Assembly: GCF_003660455.1 (NCBI RefSeq)
Contig: NZ_QZVR01000014.1
Span: 19,047 to 83,046, forward strand
Source of the DNA: Nocardioides ferulae
GTDB taxonomy: Bacteria; Actinomycetota; Actinomycetes; Propionibacteriales; Nocardioidaceae
Length of the DNA: 64,000 nucleotides
Direction: 5' to 3'
Below the pieces are notes generated by a model, which was given only the letters and a program-made list of their open reading frames with translations, was not told where the DNA came from and did no database searches. Positions 8,421 to 18,914 of the stretch are shown in pieces (the first letter of the stretch is position 1; every line of letters starts with the position of its first letter). The position numbers and the translations under genes were made by a program.

Positions 8421-8483
8421 TTAGAACGCCGCGAGCGCCGTGGTGTCCGGGCAGTCGATGATGAAGTCGGTGAGGCGCAGCAT
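8421..8483 (-). pseudogene. Remnant of a VOC/glyoxalase-family gene
   Basis: A 20-codon frame, MLRLTDFIIDCPDTTALAAF, followed by a stop. The pattern (a strand, then DCPD and a helix starting LAAF) is the N-terminus of vicinal-oxygen-chelate proteins, which are normally over 110 residues. Nothing recognisable as the rest of the fold follows in any frame before the CDGSH gene. It is best read as a truncated remnant. Confidence 0.45.
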
Positions 8484-8512
8484 CCTGTGATCTTGCCACG
8501 AGCCGGGCAGGC

Positions 8513-9178
8513 TCAGGGCTGGTCCAGCCGGGCCAGCACCCCTCTCTCGAACCGGCGGATCTCGCCCAGCGTCAACGACCCGAGCCCGGCCAGGCCCTGG
8601 CCGATCCGCTCGGCCTGCGCCAGGCTGCCCAGCTGCAGCACCGCGGAGCCGCCGGGAAGCAGGTGGGCGGAGGCGGCGGCCACACAGGCCCAGGCCACGT
8701 CGAGGCCGTCGTCGCCGCCGTCGATCGCGAGCAGCGGGTCCTCCGGGAACCGGTTCGTCTCGGTGCGGCGGACCCAGGGCGGGTCGGCGATCACGACCGA
8801 GAACCGTTCGCCGGCTGCCAGCACCTCGTCGATGCGCCCCTCGCGCACCTCGACCAGGTCGGCGATGCCTGCGGCCGCCGCGTTGCGGCGGGTGAAGTCG
8901 CAGGCCACCGGGTTGAGGTCGACGGCGACCAGTCGCCGGCGGACCAGGGCGGCGGCGAGGAGGCCGATGTGGCCGGCGCCGGTGCACAGCTCCAGCATCG
9001 GGCCCTCGGGCGCGCTCCCGGCGAGCTCGGCGGCCCACTCCGACTGGGCCGCGGTCCACGGGCGTGGTCGCAGCACCCGCTCGTCGAAGGCGATGTCGAG
9101 CTGTGGGCCGTCACCGGCGAGCGGGCCGAACCTCAGCCGCTCCTCGACCGGGGTGTCGGCGGCGGAGGAGAGGGTCAT
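8513..9178 (-). CDS. Class I SAM-dependent methyltransferase, HemK-like
   Basis: A 221-residue protein. The SAM-binding motif I is LELCTGAGHIGLLAAAL, motif II is LVAVDLNPVACDFTRRNAA, and the catalytic loop reads VIADPPWVRR, a DPPW variant of the NPPY/DPPY motif of N-methyltransferases and of HemK/PrmC-type enzymes. The substrate is not identifiable. It starts inside the last codon of the leftward oxidoreductase (ATGA overlap), so it is the last gene of a leftward operon. Confidence 0.75.
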   Translation of the reverse strand: MTLSSAADTPVEERLRFGPLAGDGPQLDIAFDERVLRPRPWTAAQSEWAAELAGSAPEGPMLELCTGAGHIGLLAAALVRRRLVAVDLNPVACDFTRRNAAAAGIADLVEVREGRIDEVLAAGERFSVVIADPPWVRRTETNRFPEDPLLAIDGGDDGLDVAWACVAAASAHLLPGGSAVLQLGSLAQAERIGQGLAGLGSLTLGEIRRFERGVLARLDQP

Positions 9179-10794
9179 GGTGCGGTCCTGTCGACTCGGG
9201 TGAGCAGGGCCCGGGGGCCGTAGCGGCGCAGCCGGTCGTGCAGCAGCGCGGCCCGGGCGGCGTTCATGCCGGGGGCGCCGTGCACGCCGCCGCCGGGGTG
9301 CGCCGAGGCCGAGCCGAGGTAGAGCCCCCGGACCGGTGTCTCGGCGCGACCCAGGCCCGGAATCGGCCGGAAGAAGAGCTCCTGCTGGATCTGGGCGGTG
9401 CCGCCGTTGATGGCTCCGCCGACCAGGTTGGCGTCGCGAGCCTCGAGCTCGCGAGGTCCCAGGATGCGGCGCGACAGGATCCGCGACCCGAAGCCCGGAG
9501 CCAGCCGTTCGATCCGGGCCTGCATCCGGTCGGCGAACCGTTCGCAGTCGTCGCGGTCCCAGACGCCGCGCACGCTCCCGTCGCCGGCATCGCGCACCGA
9601 CTGCTGCGGAACGTGGGTGTAGGCCCACAGCGACTCGGTGCCGGCGGGGGAGCGGGTCGGGTCGCTGGTGGTCATCTGCCCGGCGAGCATGAACGGTGCG
9701 GCGGGGATGGTGTGCGAGGTGACCTGGTTGAGCGCTTCCGACATCTGCTCGACGGAGTCGGCGACGTGGAAGGTGCCCGGTGCGTGAGCCGGCGACTGGG
9801 CCCACGGGATGGGGCCCGAGAGCGCCCAGTCGACCTTGACCGTTCCGGGGTCGAGCTGGAAGTGGCGCATCCCGCGGACGGTGCGGGCCGGAAGGGCCTC
9901 GAGCGGCACCAGGCCGCCGTAGAGGTTCGAAGCGACCACGTCGGCGACGACGGCCTTGTCGGCGGCGAACCGTTGGCCGTCGCGGGTGCGGACGGCGACC
10001 GCGCGGCCGTCGGCGACCTCGACCGCGGTCACCTCCGCGTCGCACTGGATCTCTCCGCCGAGTGCGCGCACCCGTCGGGCGAGCGCCTGGGTCAACTCAC
10101 CGGCGCCGCCCTCGGGGACCGGGAAGCCGACCGTCTGGCCGAGCATGGTCATCACGATGCCCATCAGGCCGGACCCCGCGGCGTTGAGCGGGATGTCGGC
10201 GTGGCCGGCGTTGCCGGCGAGCAGGATGCTCGGCGCGAAGCCCTCGAACCGCTGACGGCCGATGTCGGCGACCGGGGTGAGCAGCGTCTTCACGAACTCC
10301 AGTCCACCGACCCGACGCAGCTTGGCGAGAGCGGAGAGCCCGGGTCGCACCGGCGGGAAGGGGGTGAGCAGCGCCTGCACGAGGTGCTCGCCGATGACGT
10401 CCCACTCGGCGCAGAGCTCGAGCCAGGCGTCGCCGTCGCCGGGCTGCTGCTCCTCCATCAGCGCGGCCGTCACCTGCCGGTCGCGGTGCAGCACCGCCCA
10501 CCGGCCGTCCGGGAGGGGATGACCGAGCACGGCGGGGGCGTGCAACCAGCGCAGGCCATGCTCCTCGAGACCGAAGCCGCGGATCGTGCGCGAGGTGGCG
10601 GCCAGCGGATAGAACGCGCTGAACGTGTCGTGCACGAAGTCGGGGTGCACCTCCCGGTCGCTGCGCACCGCGCCGCCGACGTCGGGCTGGGCCTCGAGCA
10701 CCAGCACCGACCAGCCCTGGTCGATCAGGTGGTTGGCCGCCACCAGGCCGTTCGGACCGGCGCCGACGACGACGGCATCGTAGGAGCGGGTCAC
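9175..10794 (-). CDS. FAD-dependent phytoene-desaturase-like oxidoreductase
   Basis: A 539-residue flavoprotein. The N-terminal Rossmann motif VVVGAGPNGLVAANHL binds FAD, followed by an ALEAQPDVGG-type second strand, and near the C-terminus PVRGLYLGSASAHPGGGVHG is the GG-rich flavin contact typical of the CrtI/PYROXD2 group. CrtI-type enzymes desaturate carotenoid precursors, but many actinobacterial members act on unknown hydrophobic substrates, and no phytoene synthase is nearby. It overlaps the methyltransferase gene downstream by 4 bp. Confidence 0.8.
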   Translation of the reverse strand: MTRSYDAVVVGAGPNGLVAANHLIDQGWSVLVLEAQPDVGGAVRSDREVHPDFVHDTFSAFYPLAATSRTIRGFGLEEHGLRWLHAPAVLGHPLPDGRWAVLHRDRQVTAALMEEQQPGDGDAWLELCAEWDVIGEHLVQALLTPFPPVRPGLSALAKLRRVGGLEFVKTLLTPVADIGRQRFEGFAPSILLAGNAGHADIPLNAAGSGLMGIVMTMLGQTVGFPVPEGGAGELTQALARRVRALGGEIQCDAEVTAVEVADGRAVAVRTRDGQRFAADKAVVADVVASNLYGGLVPLEALPARTVRGMRHFQLDPGTVKVDWALSGPIPWAQSPAHAPGTFHVADSVEQMSEALNQVTSHTIPAAPFMLAGQMTTSDPTRSPAGTESLWAYTHVPQQSVRDAGDGSVRGVWDRDDCERFADRMQARIERLAPGFGSRILSRRILGPRELEARDANLVGGAINGGTAQIQQELFFRPIPGLGRAETPVRGLYLGSASAHPGGGVHGAPGMNAARAALLHDRLRRYGPRALLTRVDRTAP

Positions 10795-10801
10795 CGGCGA
10801 C

Positions 10802-11239
10802 TCACTTCGCCCGGCGCTCGACGAGGAACGACAGCCGGCGCAGCGCCTCGACGTTGCGCCAGTGCAGCTGGACGTCGCGCAGCGGCTTGGGCATCAGCCG
10901 CCCGGGACCGGAGCAGGCGTCCTCCTCGATGGTCACCTCGGTGTCGGTGCCGACCGGACGCAGCCGGAGCACCACGTCGGCCTCGCCGGCGGGCCACGCC
11001 CGCGCTCGGAGCCGCAGCAGGCTCGGCGGCTGGCACTCCACCACCGAGGTGGTGTCGTCGATCAGCAGCGGCCAGCTGCCCACCGAGTGGTGGAGCCGGG
11101 CGCCGTGCTCGGGCCAGTGGTCGTCGACCTCACGCATCCGGGAGGCACCGACGACCCACAGTGGGTAGAGCCAGCCGTCGGAGAGCACCTCCCAGACCTG
11201 CTCGGGCGTCGCCTTCATGACTCGGGTGTTGGTGCTCAT
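10802..11239 (-). CDS. SRPBCC (START-like) family protein
   Basis: A 145-residue single-domain protein with a helix-grip fold pattern: N-terminal RVMKATPEQVWEVLSDGWLYPLWV, a central strand series, and a long C-terminal helix with LRRLSFLVERR. These domains bind hydrophobic ligands in a deep pocket and act as cyclases, aromatases or lipid carriers. It ends 7 bp before the desaturase-like gene on the same strand, so the pair probably shares a hydrophobic substrate. Confidence 0.8.
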   Translation of the reverse strand: MSTNTRVMKATPEQVWEVLSDGWLYPLWVVGASRMREVDDHWPEHGARLHHSVGSWPLLIDDTTSVVECQPPSLLRLRARAWPAGEADVVLRLRPVGTDTEVTIEEDACSGPGRLMPKPLRDVQLHWRNVEALRRLSFLVERRAK

Positions 11240-11249
11240 CGAGTGCTCC

Positions 11250-11432
11250 TCACGCCGCGTGGACCACGGCCGCGGGGCCGCCCAGCCGCCTGGAGTCGGG
11301 CTGTTCGGTGGTGTCGTCGGTGTCGTCCCCGGCCAGGAGGCCGATCAGCAGCATGGCGCCCAGGCCGACCACGATCAGGCCGATCACGAGCGCGAACACG
11401 ATCGTGCGACGCGAGTCCTGCTGTTCGGGCAT
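11250..11432 (-). CDS. Small single-pass membrane protein
   Basis: Sixty residues: a polar N-terminus (MPEQQDSRR), a membrane helix (TIVFALVIGLIVVGLGAMLL), then an acidic tail rich in Asp and Thr. It is 10 bp upstream of the SRPBCC gene and is probably the first gene of the leftward operon. No function can be assigned. Confidence 0.65.
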   Translation of the reverse strand: MPEQQDSRRTIVFALVIGLIVVGLGAMLLIGLLAGDDTDDTTEQPDSRRLGGPAAVVHAA

Positions 11433-11605
11433 GGGCGTTCTCCTCTGCTGCGCGGGGGTGTGCAGCCGACCTGTACCCGCCGGGGTTCGCGACAATCGGG
11501 ACCGGCTCGCCCGGTCTGGTCACACCGGGCCCCGGCGGCGCACCGGGTCCCCGTCGCGGACGCCAGGGGCGCGGGGAGCGGACGTGGGTTACCCTGGTCG
11601 TCGTC

Positions 11606-13502
<1,897 letters not shown>

Positions 13503-13521
13503 CCGACTCTGCTGATCGGGG

Positions 13522-16323
13522 TCAGCGGGCCGCCAGCGGCAGCCGCACGGTCACGGTGGTGCCCCGGCCGGGGTCCGAGGCGACGGCGATCTCGCCGTCG
13601 TGCGCCTTGACGATCGCGTCCACGATCGACAGGCCCAGGCCGGTGCCCTGGATCGCCAGCTTCTGGGTGATCGAGGAGCGGAAGAACTTGGTGAACAGCC
13701 CCGCCTGCTCCGCCACCGGGATGCCGATGCCGGTGTCGCGCACCTCGAGCACGGCGTGGGTGCGGTCGGCGCCGAGGCGGCAGCTCACCGAGCCGCCGTC
13801 CGCGGTGAACTTGACGGCGTTGCTGAGCAGGTTCATCAGGACCCGCTCGAGCTGCACGGGGTCTCCGGTCACCAGCACCGGGTGGGGCACGACCTCGAAG
13901 GCGACCTCGAGCCGGCGCCCGGTGAGCAGGGGCTTGAGGGACTCCTCGCTGGCGTGCACGGTGGCGGCCAGGTCGTGGGTCTCCCGCTCCCATCGGGTGT
14001 TGCCGCCGTCGAGCCCGCTGAGCACCAGCAGGTCGTTGCACAGCACGATCAGGCGCTGACCGTTGCGGGCGATGGTGCCGAGCATCGACTGCTGTTCGGG
14101 CCGCGGCTCGACGATCGAGCCGTCGAGCAGCATCTCGGTGTAGCCCACGATGCTGGTGACCGGCGTGCGCAGCTCGTGGGAGACCGTCGAGACGAACTCG
14201 TTCTTGGCCTCGTCCAGCGCGCGCAGCCGATCCACGGCCTCGCGCTCCTTCTCCAGCGCGGTCACGAGGAGCTCCTGGCTGTGCCGCTGCTCGGTCACGT
14301 CGCGGCCGACGCACAGGAAGCCGACGTTGACCGCGGAGGAGTCCTCGGCGGCCGACAGCGACATCGACACGATGGAGCGCCGTCCGGTGCGGGACACCCA
14401 GGTCCAGTCGCCCGCTCCGCCCTCGCCGGTGACCTGGATCTCCGCGAGCAGGAGGGCCAGCGCCTGGTCAGCGTCGGTGGCGCTGGTGCGCTCGAGGAGC
14501 TCGGCGTGGTCGAGGATCCGGTGGAACGGGCTGCCCACCAGCTCCTGCTCCTCGAAACCGAGCAACTGCCGGGCGCCGGTGTTGGCGACCGTGATCCGGC
14601 CGTCGGAGCCGATGCCGATCAGCGCGGTGCTGATGGCCGCCTGCATCAGGTGGGTCACCAGGCCGGCCGAGGCGCGTTCGGCGGTGACGTCGACGCCGGT
14701 GATCACGACGTACGTCGCGAAGCCGAGCTCGTCGCGGACCACGTTGCTGTTCCAGACGATCCGCATCCGCTCACCGCTGCTGGCGACGGCGTCGCCCTCT
14801 CGGACGACGGGCGCGCCGGACCGGTTGGGCCAGAGCAGCAGGGCCTGCAGGTCCGCCGGGGACGTGGCGGCGAGCGGGGTGTCCCAGACCGGGCGTCCGA
14901 CCAGGTCGTCCGCGGCGTAGCCGGTCAGATCGGTGGTGGCCGCGTTGACCCGCACGATCCTGCCCTCGAGGTCGGTGAGCAGGATGATGCAGGCGGTGGT
15001 GTCGAGGGTGGCGCTGGTCAGCTTCTCCGCAGACTCCAGTCGCCGGCGCGCGTCGTACTCCGCGGTGACGTCGAGCAACTGGGCGGAGAACACCGGGTGC
15101 CGGCCGCCCGAGAGCAGGGACAGGGCGAGGTTGACCCGGCCGTGACGGCGCTCGGTCACGGCACCGAGGTCGGCCTGGCCGCGCCAGCCGTCCAGGGAGC
15201 CCTCGGCGAGCCGGCGGGAGACCCCCAGCAGCTCGTCGTGGCGGAGCACCTCGTCGAGGGCGCAGCCCATCAGGCGTTCGCGACGGCCGCCCAACATCGC
15301 GACCGCCGCGTGGTTGAGGTCGACCACCCGCAGCCGGTCGCCGTCGCTGGACAGGAACAGCATCCCCGAGAGCGACTCGGTGAAGTTGCGCCGGAACAGT
15401 CGCTCGTCGGCGCTGATCCGGCGCAGCAACGCCGCGCGCTGCTGGACCGCGATCGCCAGCGGCAGGCTGAGCAGCGCGGTGACGAGCATGTAGGCCTGGG
15501 TGAGTGAGCCGGCGGCCTGGGCGCCGATGTCGTCGAGCAGCGACGGCACGCCGAACGGTCCGGACTCCCGCGAGCTCAGCAGCGACACCGCCAACCCCAG
15601 GAAGGCCAACTGCCAGCTCACCACCCGCACGTCGAACCGGAGCGCCGCCCAGACCGGGAACAGCAGCGGTACGAAGGTCAGCGGGAGGTGCTGCTCGGGG
15701 CCGAAGACGAGCAGGGTGGTGAGACCGAGCGCCGCGCACTGGACGGCCAGCTCGGCACCACGTCCCCGCCGGCGCTCCTGACCGAAGGTGAGCGCCACGG
15801 GGACCAGCACCAACACCGCGGCGCCGTGGGAGGCCACGATCGACCCGAACGTGGCCAGGACCGCGCCGTCGGACCAGCCGAGCAGCGGCGCGGCGCCGAT
15901 GAACACGGCGGCGGTCGCGCCGCCGACAACGGAAGCCAGCAGCAGGCGCAGGAAGTCGTCCTGGCCCTCCAGACGTGGGCGGTCCGTGGCCTGGCGCAGC
16001 ACGTAGCCGGCGACGACCGCCTCGGTCGCGTTGCCGACGCCGTAGAGCACCGCGGCCGGGATCTCGCGTCCGCCCGCCGCGTTCGCGACGACGCTCAGCC
16101 CGACGACGAGCAGCCAGAGCAGCGGCCACCGGCGGTGGGGGGAGAAGCAGAACAGCGCGACCGTGATCCCCGCGGCGGGCCAGAAGGTGGCGACCGGAGC
16201 GCCCTCGTGGGAGAGGATCACCGAGGTGGTTCCGACCGCGAGGATCGCCAGCAGTACGAGGAGCGTGACCGGCCAGCCGACGGCCCGAGCGGTCACCTTC
16301 TCCACCGGTCCAGTGTCGAGCAT
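13522..16323 (-). CDS. MASE1/PAS multi-domain sensor histidine kinase
   Basis: A 933-residue membrane kinase. An N-terminal MASE1-type module of about eight membrane helices (about residues 15-290) is followed by several PAS domains (about 300-660), a dimerisation/H-box EFVSTVSHELRTPVTSIVGY, an N-box MNLLSNAVKF, and a G1 box DTGIGIPVAE with G2 GTGLGLSIVDAIVKA. It should autophosphorylate on the His of the H-box in response to a membrane or small-molecule signal. No response regulator is adjacent, so it is an orphan kinase. It is transcribed toward leuA and the two genes converge. Confidence 0.9.
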   Translation of the reverse strand: MLDTGPVEKVTARAVGWPVTLLVLLAILAVGTTSVILSHEGAPVATFWPAAGITVALFCFSPHRRWPLLWLLVVGLSVVANAAGGREIPAAVLYGVGNATEAVVAGYVLRQATDRPRLEGQDDFLRLLLASVVGGATAAVFIGAAPLLGWSDGAVLATFGSIVASHGAAVLVLVPVALTFGQERRRGRGAELAVQCAALGLTTLLVFGPEQHLPLTFVPLLFPVWAALRFDVRVVSWQLAFLGLAVSLLSSRESGPFGVPSLLDDIGAQAAGSLTQAYMLVTALLSLPLAIAVQQRAALLRRISADERLFRRNFTESLSGMLFLSSDGDRLRVVDLNHAAVAMLGGRRERLMGCALDEVLRHDELLGVSRRLAEGSLDGWRGQADLGAVTERRHGRVNLALSLLSGGRHPVFSAQLLDVTAEYDARRRLESAEKLTSATLDTTACIILLTDLEGRIVRVNAATTDLTGYAADDLVGRPVWDTPLAATSPADLQALLLWPNRSGAPVVREGDAVASSGERMRIVWNSNVVRDELGFATYVVITGVDVTAERASAGLVTHLMQAAISTALIGIGSDGRITVANTGARQLLGFEEQELVGSPFHRILDHAELLERTSATDADQALALLLAEIQVTGEGGAGDWTWVSRTGRRSIVSMSLSAAEDSSAVNVGFLCVGRDVTEQRHSQELLVTALEKEREAVDRLRALDEAKNEFVSTVSHELRTPVTSIVGYTEMLLDGSIVEPRPEQQSMLGTIARNGQRLIVLCNDLLVLSGLDGGNTRWERETHDLAATVHASEESLKPLLTGRRLEVAFEVVPHPVLVTGDPVQLERVLMNLLSNAVKFTADGGSVSCRLGADRTHAVLEVRDTGIGIPVAEQAGLFTKFFRSSITQKLAIQGTGLGLSIVDAIVKAHDGEIAVASDPGRGTTVTVRLPLAAR

Positions 16324-16405
16324 CAGGGCGTCTACGGTGTGGCTTTTGCCGGACCTGCCCTACACGCCCGTGTGGCCCGGCCCGAAGGCGGCTACGCTGC
16401 GCGAC

Positions 16406-17260
16406 ATGCTGGTCTCCGAGCGCATCGGTCAGTTCTTCGTCGAGACCGACTCCGGTCGCGACCGGCTCGAGTACACCGAGTACGGCTCCGGAGACGCCTG
16501 GGTGGTCCTGCTGCACGGGCAGCTGATGCCACGCCGGATGCACCAGCCCCTGGCCCGGGCGCTGGCCGCCGAAGGGCTGCACGTGGTGACCCTCGACCTG
16601 CTGGGACACGGCCGCTCCGACCGTCCCGCCGACCCGCTGCTCTACTCGATGACCGCGTTCGCCGAGCAGGTGGTCGCGCTGCTGGACCACCTCGGCGCGC
16701 CGCAGGCGGTGATCGGCGGAACCTCGCTGGGAGCGAACGTGTCGCTGGAGGTGGCGGTGCTCGCACCGGCGCGGGTGCGCGGGCTGATCTTGGAGATGCC
16801 GGTCCTCAACAACGCCCTGGAGGCGGGCATCCTCGCGTTCGGACCGTTGCTGTTCGCCGCCCGGTTCCTGCCGTTCACCGTCAACGCGGTGCGTCGGCTG
16901 ACCCGACCGGTGCCGCGCGGCATCGTGCCGTTCTGGGTCGGCATCGGTCTCGACACCTGCGACCAGCGCCCGGCCGCCCTCGGCGCAGCCGTGCACGGCA
17001 TCTTCTTCGGCCGGATCGCGCCGTCGGCGAAGGAGCGGCGCGGCATCCGCGCCCCCGCCCTGGTCGTCGGCCATCCGGCCGACCCGATCCATCCCGCCGC
17101 CGACGCGGCGATGCTCGCCGACGAGCTGCCGCACGCGACGTTCGTCAAGGCCCGCAGCATCGTGGAGTGGCGCAGCCGCCCCGAGCGGCTCAACCACGAG
17201 GCGTCCACCTTCGCGCTCGGGTGCTGGAAGGCGCAGCGCCGCCGCCGCGCCGGCGGTTGA
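16406..17260 (+). CDS. Alpha/beta-fold hydrolase
   Basis: A 284-residue hydrolase. The oxyanion strand VVLLHGQLM precedes LLGHGRSDRP, the nucleophile elbow is GGTSLGANVS (G-x-S-x-G), and a likely catalytic Asp lies in VVGHPADPIHPA, with His in RPERLNHEAS. The cap is inserted between strands 6 and 7. Substrate class (lipase, epoxide or haloalkane hydrolase) is not determined. It is divergent from the sensor kinase and 43 bp before recO. Confidence 0.8.
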   Translation: MLVSERIGQFFVETDSGRDRLEYTEYGSGDAWVVLLHGQLMPRRMHQPLARALAAEGLHVVTLDLLGHGRSDRPADPLLYSMTAFAEQVVALLDHLGAPQAVIGGTSLGANVSLEVAVLAPARVRGLILEMPVLNNALEAGILAFGPLLFAARFLPFTVNAVRRLTRPVPRGIVPFWVGIGLDTCDQRPAALGAAVHGIFFGRIAPSAKERRGIRAPALVVGHPADPIHPAADAAMLADELPHATFVKARSIVEWRSRPERLNHEASTFALGCWKAQRRRRAGG

Positions 17261-17303
17261 GCCGGAGCCGGCTCCGGCGGTCCGGGGTTGGCACAATGGC
17301 CGG

Positions 17304-18032
17304 GTGCCGCTCTACCGCGACGAGGCGATCGTGCTGCGCACCCACAAGCTGGGCGAGGCCGACCGGATCATCACGCTGCTCACCCGCCAGCACGGCCGGG
17401 TGCGTGCGGTCGCGCGCGGAGTCCGGCGGACCACCTCTCGCTTCGGGTCGCGGCTGGAGCCGTTCACCCACGTCGACCTGCAGCTGGCCGAGGGCCGCAG
17501 CCTCGACACGATCACCCAGGCCGAGACGCTGAGCCCCTTCTCGGCGGGACTCGGCAGCGAGTACGACCGCTACACCGCCGGCACCGTGATGCTCGAGACC
17601 GCCGAGCGGCTGGCCGCCGAGGAGCGGGAGCCATCGGTCCAGCAGTTCCTGCTCCTGGTCGGCGGGCTGCGGGCGATGGCCTCCGGCGAGCGGAAGCCGG
17701 GGCAGGTGCTCGACTCCTACCTGCTGCGCTCGCTGGCGGTCGCGGGCTACGCGCCGTCCTTCGCCCACTGCGCGCGCTGCGGCCTGGAGGGCCCCCACCG
17801 GTGGTTCAACCCGTCGATGGGCGGCGTGCTGTGCGCGACCTGCCGGGTCCCGGGCTCGGCCAGCCCCGCCAACGAGACCGTCGTGGTCCTCGGCGCGCTG
17901 CTGGCCGGTGACTGGCCCGTGGTCGAGGCCGCCGACCCACGGCACCTGAAGGAGGCCAGCACCCTTGTCGCGGCGTACCTCGCCTGGCACCTCGAGCGCG
18001 GGCTCCGCTCGATGGCCTACGTCGAGCGCTGA
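17304..18032 (+). CDS. recO: DNA repair protein RecO
   Basis: A 242-residue protein. The N-terminal OB-fold begins LYRDEAIVLRTHKLGEADRIITLLTR, and the C-terminal part carries the zinc-binding CARCGLEGPHRWFNPSMGGVLC-x-x-C pattern. RecO loads RecA onto SSB-coated DNA together with RecR in recombinational repair. The neighbour uppS 24 bp downstream is the usual actinobacterial order, which supports the call. Confidence 0.95.
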   Translation: MPLYRDEAIVLRTHKLGEADRIITLLTRQHGRVRAVARGVRRTTSRFGSRLEPFTHVDLQLAEGRSLDTITQAETLSPFSAGLGSEYDRYTAGTVMLETAERLAAEEREPSVQQFLLLVGGLRAMASGERKPGQVLDSYLLRSLAVAGYAPSFAHCARCGLEGPHRWFNPSMGGVLCATCRVPGSASPANETVVVLGALLAGDWPVVEAADPRHLKEASTLVAAYLAWHLERGLRSMAYVER

Positions 18033-18056
18033 GCCCGGCGCCGTAGGCTGCCGGCC

Positions 18057-18824
18057 GTGAGACGCGCGGTCCGGCCACCCACCCCCCACCCCTCGGGAGA
18101 GACCCCGCCACAGGTGCCCCGTGAGCTGGTCCCGCGGCACGTGGCGATCGTCATGGACGGCAACGGCCGGTGGGCCAAGGAGCGCGGCCTGCCCCGCACC
18201 GCTGGGCACGAGCAGGGCGAGAGCTCGCTGTTCGACGTCGTCGAGGGCGCGATCGAGATCGGCGTGAAGGCGATCTCGGCCTACGCGTTCTCCACTGAGA
18301 ACTGGTCTCGCTCCCCGGAGGAGGTGCGCTTCCTGATGGGCTTCAACCGGGACGTCATCCGGCGCCGACGCGACGAGATGCACGAGCTCGGCGTCCGCGT
18401 GCGGTGGGCCGGCCGGGCACCGCGGCTGTGGAAGTCGGTGGTCCGTGAACTGCAGGTCGCCGAGGAGCTGACCCGCGACAACGACGTGCTGACGCTGACG
18501 ATGTGCGTGAACTACGGGGGCCGGGCGGAGGTCGCCGACGCGGCCCGGTCGATCGCCCGGGCGGTCGCCGAGGGGCGTCTGAACCCGGACAAGGTGGACG
18601 AGAAGGTGTTCGCCCGGCACCTCTACGTGCCCGAGCTCCCCGACGCCGACCTGGTGTGGCGCACCTCCGGCGAGCAGCGGCTGTCGAACTTCATGCTGTG
18701 GCAGGCGGCGTACAGCGAGTTCGTGTTCTCCGACGTCCTCTGGCCCGACGTCGACCGGCGCCATCTGTGGGCGGCGATCGACACCTACGCCCGTCGGGAC
18801 CGGAGGTACGGCAGCGCACGCTGA
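18057..18824 (+). CDS. uppS: Polyprenyl (cis-prenyl) diphosphate synthase
   Basis: A 255-residue isoprenyl transferase that makes the lipid carrier for peptidoglycan or arabinogalactan by adding isopentenyl units in cis. The signature VMDGNGRWAKERGLPRTAGH (catalytic Asp, Gly, Arg) is near residue 32, the substrate site follows with AYAFSTENWSRSPEEVRFLM, and the C-terminal RTSGEQRLSNFMLWQAAYSE region binds the product end. The chain length of the product (decaprenyl or undecaprenyl) cannot be decided. Start is GTG; the gene follows recO closely. Confidence 0.93.
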   Translation: MRRAVRPPTPHPSGETPPQVPRELVPRHVAIVMDGNGRWAKERGLPRTAGHEQGESSLFDVVEGAIEIGVKAISAYAFSTENWSRSPEEVRFLMGFNRDVIRRRRDEMHELGVRVRWAGRAPRLWKSVVRELQVAEELTRDNDVLTLTMCVNYGGRAEVADAARSIARAVAEGRLNPDKVDEKVFARHLYVPELPDADLVWRTSGEQRLSNFMLWQAAYSEFVFSDVLWPDVDRRHLWAAIDTYARRDRRYGSAR

Positions 18825-18914
18825 GCGGGCCGGCGTCGCAGAATCCGGTGGGGAGACGTCAGTCACATCACTTCGCTGCGTGGCCTTGGCCGATCTGCGA
18901 AGGTGGTCCCTCGC

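Noticed and set aside
8421..9059. A 212-codon minus-strand frame overlapping the methyltransferase
   Set aside because: Its upper part is a shadow of the methyltransferase gene in another frame; only its last 20 codons (VOC remnant) look meaningful.
14771..17296. A long minus-strand frame across the alpha/beta hydrolase and kinase
   Set aside because: Composition is typical of an antisense shadow; it lies in a frame different from the kinase and has no recognisable domain.
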